DNA of 64,000 nucleotides from Isoetes taiwanensis (Eukaryota > Streptophyta > Lycopodiopsida > Isoetales > Isoetaceae): contig JAJEKV010000079.1 in the NCBI GenBank assembly GCA_021234155.1, forward strand, positions 1,986,789 through 2,050,788. Direction: 5' to 3'. This document shows positions 53,704 through 64,000 of the stretch, in pieces. Position 1 is the stretch's first letter, and each line of letters opens with the position of its first letter. A model generated the notes under the pieces. The model ran no database searches and was not told the DNA's origin. It saw nothing but the letters and a program-made list of their open reading frames with translations. Made by a program: the position numbers and the translations under genes.

Positions 53704-54441
53704 CTTGATAGATTGATATGCAGGAAGCCCTAATTTGTGTAGATGCCCAGATAACCAAGATCCCACGTGCTTCAGATCCAAGAATGGGCCAGTGAAGTAA
53801 CATACAACAGAACATGCAATTAATTGCTCCACATGATGACGGTGAGTCTCATGACTGATCTGCACTACAGGTGCCCCAAAGCACTCCAAGGTTGACCTGC
53901 ACTCCTGGACCTCATAAAAAATTTCACTTGGTGGTAACAAAACATCAATCGAGTCCTGCTTGGCCTGCAACTGCTGAAGATAGGATGCAACTTCTTTCTT
54001 ATTATTGTCCACCTTTGAGACACGAAGTGAGGTGGTTAGAGATGACACACCTTTCCATAGCCACTCAAAGAAGTGGACACCTGTAACTATTGCCACTGTG
54101 TCAGAAGACCTCCAAGGTGTAGAGGTCGAGACATGCGGCGTGGTTGAAGAAAAAGGTATCCCAGGCTTGTTCAAGGGAAGAGAAGGAAACTCCTCCTGCC
54201 TCGAGGCATCTCCAACGTGCGTTGGATGTTCCATTTGTCTAGAAGGGCCTCCTTCATGCAAGAGACTCCCAACATGTGTTGGGGATGCAACATGTGTCAC
54301 ATTCTTTTGAGCATGAGCTACTAATCTCATTTGTTCTGAAGAACTTCCAACATGTGTTGGAGGTGCCTTTGGAAGTACCAACTTTCCAGACGAGCTTTCC
54401 AGGGTTACCTGTACAACATAGCCTCTAGAATCATGAGACAT
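53699..54441 (-). pseudogene. 5' half of the DUF4283 (LINE ORF1-like) gene
   Basis: Read from 54441 downward: MSHDSRGYVVQVTLESSSGK, then a region with repeated PTHVG words (a short imperfect repeat), then HRHHVEQLIACSVVCYFTGP and LPAYQSIKL, ending exactly at the chromovirus insertion. Removing the insertion and one ACGAG continues the frame into VAKDQCCFLLMF at 37312, so the gene was open when hit. The start codon lies 3 bp from a second LTR (54444), which may have removed the original 5' end. Confidence 0.65.
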
Positions 54442-54443
54442 AG

Positions 54444-55980
54444 TGTGACGTTCCCCTGGAATATACGGTATAAATACGTATATCCCACGGCCACATCACT
54501 ATACAACTCTACATAAGTAGACTTGTATACACCTAATGTGGGGGAGATGACTAAGTTATCTACATAACTTAGCCAACCTAAAGTAAGAAGCCATTTCCAC
54601 ATGGCCTCACCTTATAGGCAAACCGCCACATAGACGCACCTATGGGAGCCAAGTGGCATTCATGTAAACCCTAATATATAAAAGGCTAAACCCTAAACCC
54701 TAGCCACATTTGGCTCCACCAACCTCAGATCCACCAGTTCGCGATCAGAGCTCCGACTCGAAGATCGTCTTCGAAAGCCTGGGTTGCAGCAGCAGTTGCC
54801 AAAGATGGAGAACCAGGGAGTTAGCGATAGCGCGTCAGAGGCAAGTATTTCGGATAGATTCGAGAGTATTGTAGTAGAGCCATTCTAGAACCTATTAACT
54901 ATAAGTTAGATGTATGTGATTAGGATTAGTTGTTATTCTCTTTTATTATCAAGATTATGTTGATATGATGCTGGTTGATCTTATGTTTGCACCTCTTGTG
55001 TATTGGGAAGGGGGGTAGAGACCTAGTAGCCATTATTTAGACGATGCTCCTAGTTTAGACCCATTAGTTCCCATTAATATGCGGCCTGTGCATAGAGCCC
55101 ACCTGGCTACGGAGGCTATGGAGTGACTGAGCACCACACAACGGGGTCAGTGGCAAAGTGGAGGGAGGACCCTGCTGAGCGCGGCTACTGGGGTCCCATA
55201 GCGGGCTAGGCTCATAGCCGGTCACTTCGTGTGGGTCAGGTATGGGTCCGACACTTCCTGGGTCAATGGTGTCGCCCTGACTCTCAAGAGTTGCAAGTGT
55301 CGGCTTGGCTCTTGTTTTGGGGAGTTTAGTCGGGTACGGACGTGTGTCGCCACGATCCTCTAGCTTCCCATGGAGCCACTGCACTCCGGGAGGAGGAGAT
55401 GCAACCCTTCCTACCTCATCGGACCGGGGAGATGCAACCCGGAGTAGTCTCGTTGGGTGATACCATGGGATTACGTCTCCGTGAGATTCTGATCCGCCGT
55501 CGAGCTGATTTAGCCTATCTCAAAAGTATGCACGCAGAGGGGGCGGATGGAGTGGTCAACCCTAGCCATTGTCTATTACCAGCCCAAGTCATTGCCATAA
55601 CTTCGATTACGTTCTATCCGGAGGCCCCGGTAGTCGACGACTCCCCTTGAGTCCGAGCCACGGGTAGGAGCCTCTATTTGATGTATTTGATGCATTCGTT
55701 GTATTGTTGTATTTGATGATACGATTAGATGGATTATCACTACCCTCGAGGTAGTCTATTGTTGCTATGTTATTGCTAGTGCTTATGTTTATATGTTGCT
55801 TCCGCTGACATAGGGACCCCTAGAGGACGGGGCCGGAATGACACCTCTGTGTCCTCTACTCGATAGTCCGGATCCCGCACGCGAGTCGAGATTTAGGGCC
55901 CATACGACGGGTGCCGTTGGATGGGGAAGGTCCTTCGATGTATACGGCGGACTGCCGTATATAGCGCAAGGAGCGTCACA
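54444..55980 (+). repeat. LTR of a related chromovirus (1,537 bp)
   Basis: TGTGACG...CGTCACA ends, ATACG-containing hairpins near both ends (atatacg...cgtatat and tatacggcgg-act-gccgtata), and a tRNA-Met PBS one base downstream. Overall it is clearly diverged from LTR1-3 but with the same plan. No partner LTR is in the window. Confidence 0.88.
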
Positions 55981-55981
55981 A

Positions 55982-55993
55982 TGGTATCAGAGC
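55982..55993 (+). other. Primer-binding site of the related element
   Basis: TGGTATCAGAGC, followed by caatgatcttgg...gatcaagcactggccat, similar to the bases after the PBS of internal 1. Confidence 0.9.
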
Positions 55994-57891
55994 AATGATC
56001 TTGGTTGACCAAGATCAAGCACTGGCCATCACCTTATGATAGAAAACTAACTGGCCTAGTAAAAAGTTGGGGTGCAAATCCCAATACTGAACCTCGAAAA
56101 GTGGGAAACTTTTTCCACGAGTAAGGTCGTCATTAAATTAAGTTAGATTAGAGAATAAGAGTAATAGAGTCCATGAATTCTAGTAAATTTGGGTGAAAAA
56201 TTGTGCATGAACCCAATATTCCACCAGGAATAGGTCGAAGACTCGGCCAAAATAGACTTCCCAGCGCAAATCCACAATAAATAACCCAAGAACCATCGAA
56301 CATTCTAGAATTTTAATACGTTTACGGTCATCACGGATAAAGGTGGTTGTTGTAAACGACCATAAATATCACCATAAATACCCTAATTTGGCCCACAAAA
56401 TGAGTCACGTTATGTTAAGGGACATGAATTTGGCAAAAGGGATACGAAGAGAGAAGATATTGGAGGTACTTTTGAGGAGCAAACCCTTGTTTGGTGGTAT
56501 TGTTGAGGGGGCTAGGAATATTATCTTGATTCACGCCGAAAGTTAAGCCCAAAGCCCTGCTGCTAATATGTTCCTTCTCGCTAAATCATTAGCCGCTATA
56601 CGAGTATGGGATCATTAGTCGCTATATAAGTATGGGAGTCTTATATTATATGGTGGTGTGAATTGTATGTTCAGCGGCATTTAGATAAGTCTTAGCGTCC
56701 CAATGGCTTGAAGTATTACATAACAACATAAGCAACATAAGATCTTGTTGAGCAATAAGATCTTGTTGGGCAATTAAGCATACTACAAAGATGCCATTAT
56801 AATGGTAGCCTCGTTTTGTAAGTCCAACTATTCTAAGGAAAAGCAATGTCTATTTGAATAAATAAGCTTGTCATGTTAATGTGAGTAACATGATATAAGT
56901 ATCATGATAAAATTAAATGTCGAAGATTTGTTACTTATAATATCTTTGAGCTGCATTCTACATCTGCTAATTCCACTTTTATAATATTCTGAATTTTATA
57001 ATATTCTGAACATTGTATCAGCATACGCTGCACTAGCTCGACACTAGCTCTTACTCACTCCGTTGCAACCTGATGGAAAGCATATGTGTCTGGGTGGCTA
57101 TGTTTGTATGACAGTTGTAACTTTGTATTAACCAGTTATATTTATTATATTTAACCTGTGAGAATGCGTTGGATTCAATCTGTGTTAACAACTATATTCA
57201 AGCTATAATCGGCCATATTCAGTATCAATAGATTATAGCTTCCTTACCAGTGGTGTAGCAATAGATTACCAGTACTCTAATTAAATTACCAGAGTAACCG
57301 TAGCAATAGATCATAGTGTAGCAAGACGAAGTGTCATCAAAAGCAAGTCCCAAACTGTAGCAAGCCGAAACTCTTACTCGAAGCTGTAGTCAGAAGCTAT
57401 GGCTAGAAGCCCCCCCAACGTCAACTGATATGGATCATCTCCTGTCATTATTAAATTGGAGATTTTAGTTTCTTTCTCTCTGGATGGGCATCAAGTTGCT
57501 GACAAAAAGTTGCTGGCACAAAGATGCGCGCTACATGGTCTATGGGAAAGTCCTGTTATCCTCCAACCATTTTGGAAAATTAGTTACATCTATCCATTTA
57601 GACACATCAGGCAATTTCCTTCCATATTCTTGTGAATGCCAAGAGCGTTGTTGTTCAGGCCTTCCTCTATCCTCAGCCTCATCTGCCGTATCTCTTTTAC
57701 GACCTACAACCTTTTTGTTTCCTGGAGGCCCAAACGTGTGACCAGCCTTATAAACAGAGCCTGACTCAGTGCCTCGAGTTCCTACAGCAATTGCCCTCCA
57801 GCATCACTTCTCAATGGAGGACCAGACATAGGACCTGAACTTACCATAGCTACCTAAATTAGAACGCCAAGGTTGTTGCATAAAAGCAACA

Positions 57892-57991
57892 TCAAATTAG
57901 GTTAGTGAGATCTATGGCTCAGGATCTACGCATGGTTTTCTTCAAATTAGGTTAGTGAGATCTATGGCTCAGGATCTACGCATGGTTTTCT
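57892..57991. repeat. 50-bp perfect tandem duplication
   Basis: Two identical adjacent copies (57892-57941 and 57942-57991), starting tcaaattaggttagtgagat. Confidence 0.9.
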
Positions 57992-58530
57992 TCAGCTGTG
58001 TTGCTACATTTTATTTGCCAGCATTTATGGAAGTCATCAATATATCGTAGGCTTATTCTGTACTGCAAGCCCAAACAGACAGAAACCGAAGAAAGTTAGA
58101 TTATACTTGGCAAACAGGCTGAAAATAAATGTTCAGAACCAAGGATTTAATAACTTGGAGTTAAAAGAACCAAGGATTTGCCTTCATGCATCTCTGTATT
58201 TTTTAAAATCTATTTTTGTTTTCAAACATCATCAACAATAACATGTTCCAGAAATTCGAGAGCAAGAATAGGAATCTCATGCATTGTACCAGATGGAAAT
58301 AAGCATCTGCATGAATAAAGATGCTATGGTTAGCAAACAAGTTGAATCTGTCATAATAACTGGTCAAATATAAGTCTGGAATCTCTATCTTAGATTTGAT
58401 CTATGCGAGTTGAATCTGTGGTAGTAGCTTAAATTTAGAGTCGGTATTAATAGAGTAGACTCGATTTATCCTAGCACAATATAATCAGTAATAATAGCTT
58501 AAAATTATAATAGCTTGAACTATTATAATC

Positions 58531-58598
58531 AGTAGACTTATTAATAACCTGTAGTTAAAAGAAAAGTAGACTTATTAATAACCTGTAGTTAAAAGAAA
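58531..58598. repeat. 34-bp tandem duplication
   Basis: Two copies of agtagacttattaataacct plus gtagttaaaagaaa (58531-58564 and 58565-58598). Confidence 0.9.
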
Positions 58599-58853
58599 GA
58601 CTGTAGAAGATGGGATCGAATTGTAAAAAGATAGCCAGAGATACGAAGCAAGCCGAATCTAAAGCAAGCATGAAACTGCATTTCACTGCAACCCCAAGTT
58701 TGTAGCAAGCAAATTCGTAGCAGGCCGAAACTGTAAAAAGCTGGAAGCACTATTTAGCAGACAAGTCGAAATTATAGAAAGTTGAATCTGTAAGAACTTA
58801 GAACTGTAAGAACTTAGAAAAGAAAAAGGGCACTAGTCAGAGTTATGCTCAGG

Positions 58854-58920
58854 GCGACTCATGCCGCGCTCTGGCCTCAACCGAGATGTTTGCAGAGCTC
58901 CTAGGCGCGGGATCGGTCGC
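58854..58920 (+). repeat. 67-bp hairpin in the related element, copy 1
   Basis: Arms GCGACTCATGCCGCGC and GCGCGGGATCGGTCGC. The length equals the four hairpins of the composite element, and the words ctgg and taggcgc sit at similar positions. Confidence 0.8.
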
Positions 58921-59066
58921 ATCTTCATCAAGAATATTTTTTTGGCTGTGTTCCTTCTCTGAAAACCTCGCTCAAGCACCTGTAACAAGATATTACTCAG
59001 CATCCATCATTACCTACACAGAAATCCTTCTTACAATTGCCACTCCGACCTAAAAGAAGAACAGAA

Positions 59067-59133
59067 GCGACTCATGCCGCGCCCAAAGGCTATCCCAGAT
59101 CTTCGCCAGACCTTCAAGCGCGGGATGCGTCGC
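59067..59133 (+). repeat. 67-bp hairpin in the related element, copy 2
   Basis: Arms GCGACTCATGCCGCGC and GCGCGGGATGCGTCGC. It starts 213 bp after the first copy, close to the 201-bp spacing of copies 3 and 4 in the composite element. Confidence 0.8.
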
Positions 59134-60599
59134 ATGGCTTCGACCTTTTGCCCTAAAATCATTTCTCGTTTGTTTTCTGAGTGCCCATGTCTTTACCTGT
59201 TATTTTAATCTTATCTTTAATTTCATCCCTTATTACACTCTTCTATTTTTTTCCTTTTCTTTCTTTTCACCACATTCTTGTCTCAAAAATTATTGATTCA
59301 AACTTTGTTAAGGAACTCATCTTAACTATTTACTCAAGTGGAAACCTAGAATCAAATATTTCAAACAACTATGATATTTGAAGTTTGAATGTCAATAGTG
59401 TTTCCGATTCACTATTCATATCGTATAGGCCTCGATTCAAACATTATTCACTATAGGATTGATGGTTTGACAGTCACACACTCAGGAACCACCAACTAGG
59501 CTGGTGATCTCCGCCGATTATCCCATATTCAATTCGCTTTATAATTTCATCTATGTACATCGTTTCTATGTCATCAATTTCCACCATTTCTCAGTGTATC
59601 GTTCCATATTTGGAGCCGGAGGTGGTTAATTATTATTCGACCACATCTCGTCTTTCCAACCCTATATTTAACCATTGATATTTATCTACATGTAAAACCT
59701 TATTTACGTGGTTCCACATTTACATAGTTCATCAATCTTGAACTAGGTTTGAAGTCTCATAAACGATCAACCTTGAATAACTTGAGAGATGATCTACTAT
59801 CAGAATTTTCTCATGACACCTTATGCCAAGACACATTGTGCCTAATCCTTGCCCAATTATACCATATGCTTAGACCCTGTGCAAATTAGGAAAAGTGTTA
59901 GTGCCATTAATTTTTTTTTCTTCTAGTGCCTAGACCATCTAGCAAGTATACAACTATTTGTGTATTTTTCCACGTCAATATACTACTTGATGCATTAAGT
60001 AAAGAGCATGCTAAAATATTATTTTGCTCCATAGATTATTACCCTTAAGTGGTATTCAACATTTGGCATATCATGCCGAACTAAGTTAGCTACGTGTTTT
60101 TCAACTAAGTTGGGTCTGCTACATACCTTTGTTAAAGGGAGATGCATGTTTTACATTTCTCAACTCAGGTTGGCCCTACTAAATTGACTCAAAGATCTTT
60201 CCCAATAGGTTGGGTTTGCTTCATGCAAGTTATTTCAGGCACACGCCTATTTGCCTTATGTAGGCACAAGCACAAACACAAGGCACAAGTTTTTAATAAA
60301 AAACTTGTTAACATATGTACATGTACATAACATAGAAAAAAAAGGGGGGACATGATTGGATTACTTGAGTTCCAAGTCCCAACTATTCATGTACTAGAAC
60401 AAAACCTAAACTTTGAAAAAATAGCGTTTAGGCAAGGGCCTTTTAGGGTACATCTATCATCTCACTTCTACTAAAATACACAAGGAGCTTACTCAAGCCA
60501 TTTTCCACTCCTCTTACTATGTTACATAGTCGTCCTGCATCTCGCCTAGTTCTATGGTGCCTACACAGTTGTTGAATAGTATCGCAACTCAGAGCACAT
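59134..60599. other. No gene recognised
   Basis: It lies between the hairpin pair and the diverged ORF-B, where the composite element has only 313 bp, so insertions are likely. No coding sequence is supported. Confidence 0.4.
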
Positions 60600-61910
60600 C
60601 AAAGAGGCACCAATCGACGGGTATTTCAAGTCTTGCAGCATACCTTTGATCTTTATGAAACAACATCAACGACACCGTATTACCAAGATATCCTTGGTCA
60701 ATATAATCAACAGCTCCAAGGCCAGGATGTGCGACTCCAAGGGCAAACTGGAGCGTGGATCTTTCTTAAAGCTATCACACAGCACTGAGTCAGACACCGA
60801 AGAAGACAATTTGGAAAAGGGCTGAAAGAATGCCATGATACATGACATGTACGGTCCAAAGGCACAAATATTTATCAGCACAAGCAGCCTTTGAAACCTT
60901 CTCCCATTATCTGACAATAAATAAGACAAAAGAACCATCAGCCCGACCTCTTGATCTAGCACCATTGAATATGAGGGCAGCTAGACCACATTTAGAGGAA
61001 CTCGACACCAAGTCCAACCTTCTAGAAGGCCCATCAGCCAAGTATCAAGAAGGGGAACATGACTATGAGGAAGAAGTCCATGAATTTGAGAATGAACCCA
61101 AATTAGCCAGGAAAATAGAGAAGTACATCGAGACATAAAGGACCTCCCAAGAAAGGCAACAGCAATCCAGTTGAAATCACATCTTGTACACCAATTATTA
61201 TTGAAGGGGAAGAATACCTTTTTGCAGATCATATCTTACACCTATACCGTACTGCATTGATCAAGGTCTCTGCTTGGATGAACTCCTGGCTATCATCATG
61301 GATGCTTATAACGATGACTTCATCGATTATTCAGAGCAGAAGCTTCCAAGAGAGATTAGCTTAAAAGGAGACCTATACCACACAAAACATCATCGACATA
61401 CAAGCATATGACTTTATCAAGCATCGAATGCAGCACCAAGATCTTCCAGATGAGGATGAGTCAGGCAATTCAAGCAAGACTGTTTAAGAGTGGGAGCACA
61501 GCCAAACCCAAGCAAGCCACCTCATCATGGGGCCAAACTCTGAGGGGCAGTCACATTAACCTTGATAGTGCCATATCGATGAAGAAGGATCAAATAGTAG
61601 TTTTCCACAAACAATTTAGCCATAAGGGAGCAGGGGCAATTTACTTGCTATCATCACTTTTCGGCTTTGGGAGTCATTCCAAACCTTGCGAGAACATCGA
61701 CTATGTAATCTTAATTTGGAGATCTATGCCCTTGCATTACCTTCATTTAGCTCGATGATACCTTCGAGATGCACCCTTAGTAGTAATGGCTGCAGGATGC
61801 AGGACTTGGCACGGGAAAAAGTAGTTCCAGCACTGGAAGGATGCTCGACATGGAACATGCTACGAAACGTCGGCCACGACTTCAAACTCAAACATCGACG
61901 TCAGCATTAG
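60600..61910 (+). pseudogene. Diverged homologue of ORF-B
   Basis: In shifting frames the same blocks occur in the same order as in ORF-B: TTPYYQDILGQYNQQL (ORF-B TTPAYSRVLSEFQARV); VQRHKYLSAQAAFETF (VNRTKYFSFNTALAIF); an acidic stretch; TPIIIEGEEYLFADHI (APIIVEGEEFLLLSNI); DIQAYDFI (DIQAYSSI); KDQIVVFHKQFSHKGAG ... FGFGSHS (GRIAVIHRKFTPRGEEG ... SGFGRHA); and LEGCSTWNMLRNVGHD (LQGGSSANILRNLGHS), ending at TAG 61910. Stops and shifts show it is dead. It probably belongs to the element whose LTR is at 54444. Confidence 0.75.
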
Positions 61911-62160
61911 ATCCGCAATGGACCCACAAAGTTTAGATACACCTTAAATTATATTCTTAAATTAAAACCTTGAGATCACATATATATCATGAGTATAAGT
62001 GTTTTTGCTATAATCCTTCTATGAGTAAGATAAATAAAAGCAGCAACAACACCATAGTAGCCACATTGCATAACGTGTATTCGTGATCAATGTTTGCAGC
62101 TAGAAACTTTACGATACTCTCGCAGAACACGAGTACTCAGGATAAGAAAATTGCCTCAAT
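61911..62160 (+). other. Post-ORF-B spacer with gag-start-like sequence
   Basis: tgtttgcag|ctagaaactttac and the following cgcagaacacgagtact resemble the acceptor-like site and first gag codons at 43209-43255. Nothing beyond about 62160 is recognisable as gag, so the element ends or is truncated here. Confidence 0.4.
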
Positions 62161-64000
62161 AATGCAGTGCATTTCCTTTATTATAAAGTTTTAGTGTATG
62201 TCGTGCATAAAACCCTAAAACTTTCGACGGCCCAGATTTCACTTGAAATTTTGGACGGTCCTTGATTTTGTGGTAGGGTTACGGCCGATTCCATCCTTCC
62301 TCATCTCTGTTTTATCTTTTGCAGGTTAAGCTTCAAGGGAATCGGATTTCCTACAGACCGATTCTTGGCTCCAGGGCAAACATAACAGATCTGGCTTAGG
62401 GTAATGGCGGGGATTTTTTGCCTTCTATCTTGCTTTTTTTTGCCTGGATGGAGAATGGTTTAATGAGCTCGCCTTGCATAATTCGCAGCTGCAAACCCAC
62501 CCCAATCTAGATGCCAGCATATTACAGGAGCTTACATGTTGCAGGCAGTTGATGCAAGAGATGCAATAGCAAAGGCAAACCCGTCTTTCTACGATGCAAG
62601 ATAATGGGGTCTTCTTCCATGTAAGTTTGAATATTTTGTTCCGTTTAAATGTCTTCTTGAGGTAGCAGAAACTTACACTATCATCCACTGTCAAATACCT
62701 TTTCCGCAGCCCAAAGGTAGCCCTACACATTTTGTGCGATATCTCTGCTTAGAAAGCTCTGTTTGGTGTGAAATTTGATGCGTTTTGAAGCTGCTCAAGA
62801 GAACTTCTTGGAAAAGCCTATTTTGTTGACTATCAAGGCCGAATGAGGTAATATGAAAACTTTTAAAAAAATATATTCATCTTAAAGTTTTTCTCTGTTG
62901 CAGCCATCTAAATCAAAGTATTACCATGTCTTTGCAAAAATGGACAAGCATCTTATGCTTATTAGACAAACAAACATTCTATAAGGCAATACCTATTGCT
63001 TCGCTAACATTCTTCATGAATGATTTTATTATCTTGCTTCCGGTATTAGCGGTGTTTGTTAGTTTTGTTTTTCTCTGAAGCATCATTCTACAACTCCTCG
63101 ATTATGTTGGCATGTGCCAAGATCCGAGGAATATGGTTTGCCACGCTGGTGGTGATGTACATCTCCAGGAATTTTATGAATAACACATTATTTAGAGTAT
63201 TCTATCACTGTAACTTTTAAGGTCCATGGGAAACGTGGCTTTAGAAATTACAAATAGAGCCACAGCCTATCACTTTGAAGCTGCATTTTATGGTTTGCAA
63301 TGATAGTATTTTTAATTTCAGAAAGTTGAAGACACCTGTTGTATGCGCTCTTTAATTTTTTTACTAATCTTTGCAGACCTTCATGGTCGATAACAAAAAT
63401 GGATGTTGAACAGCATTATTCATCAACTTGGATGTGAAAGACAACCATGAAGAGGTAGCTGGTGGTGCTAAACTTTCAGGGATCGTCTGCAATATCGCAA
63501 GAACTACTAGCTAGAGTTATATTCAATATCAAGCATATGCATTGTGCTTTTTGTAAGCATGTTACAAGTTTATAGTCCAAGCTGCGTTTTAGTGGGGATA
63601 TCTGCCAAATTTCTATTGGCTTCAAAAACGAATTAACCTATCCGCCCTCCATGTTTCACTCATATTCATGTCAGGTTTTGGTGAGATTCTACTTTTGAAA
63701 ATGCTAGATAATTGTTAACACTGTATACTCATGGCCATGCTTCATCTTTAATACAGATTTATACAGTGCATATAATTTTCAACAATACATAATGCAGATG
63801 CAGAACAAACAGGAGTTAAAAGGAATGCAGGGTAACAGAATCTCTGTGACCAAGGCAAAGTATCTCAAAAATAAAGAATGGGAGCTTAGAGCTTCATATC
63901 CAAATAAACCCTGCACCTCCAAGATTTTGAGAGATACTTTTGTCTTAGTAACTAATTTCCAGCTCACTACAAAAACATCTCTGGATTTGTCTACATGTAT
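62161..64000. other. No gene recognised
   Basis: AT-rich with short unmatched frames on both strands. Pieces of a host gene could be present, but nothing is supportable. Confidence 0.4.

Larger units (their letters stand above)
55994..58853 (+). other. Decayed 5' internal region of the related element
   Basis: The first 350 bp resemble the leader of internal 1 (cctcgaaaagtgggaaa is shared). Beyond about 56340 I see no recognisable coding sequence and no trace of the H3 fold. Simple duplications occur here (57892-57991 and 58531-58598). Confidence 0.45.

Overview
The window reads as nuclear DNA of a land plant, most likely a fern. A long PLS-class pentatricopeptide-repeat (PPR) gene ends in a DYW-type deaminase domain whose wording resembles fern editing factors. 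There is a DUF3339 mini-protein, GT-AG introns, chromoviral Ty3/gypsy elements primed by initiator tRNA-Met (TGGTATCAGAGC), and Helitron, PIF/Harbinger-like, LINE-like and SINE-like debris. The fern assignment is inference; a lycophyte or another seed-free plant is possible. No rRNA, tRNA, CRISPR or bacterial gene was seen.

Layout. 1-8.3 kb is non-coding, with short tandem duplications, a Helitron 3' end (6669-6697) and an 866-bp MITE with TAA target duplications (6832-7697). 8.3-12.1 kb is the only clearly genic part: the PPR-DYW gene (8309-10951) and a DUF3339 gene (11731-11946) with a 3'-UTR intron. 12-20 kb holds a decayed PPR pseudogene, several foldback sequences, a frameshifted Rep-like gene with an HUH motif (17.3-18.2 kb), a small helical ORF and a tRNA-related SINE-like unit. 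21.4-26.4 kb is a large inverted duplication; one arm carries a 1,718-bp DNA transposon whose 4-bp target duplication is proved by the empty site in the other arm. 27.3-31.0 kb holds a broken minus-strand transposase-like gene (DUF7869 type) abutting a frameshifted FCP1-like HAD phosphatase that still has an intron. 32-36 kb contains a Copia-like relic, a foldback element and a minisatellite.

The centre is a 16.4-kb composite Ty3/gypsy chromovirus (37313-53698). It has three LTRs and one 5-bp target duplication, ACGAG, and it splits a minus-strand DUF4283 (LINE ORF1-like) gene whose frame is open across the empty site. Its first unit carries two extra sense ORFs between the primer-binding site and gag. 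ORF-A begins with the first ten residues of histone H3 (MARTKQTARK), continues through a long charged linker, and ends in an 88-residue histone H3 fold with CENH3-like wording. ORF-B is of unknown function, but a diverged homologue lies at 60.6-61.9 kb. Hairpins of exactly 67 bp flank ORF-A, and two diverged 67-bp hairpins occur behind a related LTR at 58.85-59.13 kb. The second unit lost PBS-to-RNase H sequence at an 8-bp microhomology but keeps integrase plus chromodomain. The first unit lost 915 bp covering the integrase C-terminus and chromodomain.

Working model (inference): this chromovirus lineage acquired a histone H3/CENH3-type gene and pairs it with a chromodomain integrase, the fold that in other proteins reads methylated H3 tails. 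The copy here is frameshifted, so it is a fossil or contains sequence errors. Searching for intact relatives is the decisive test.
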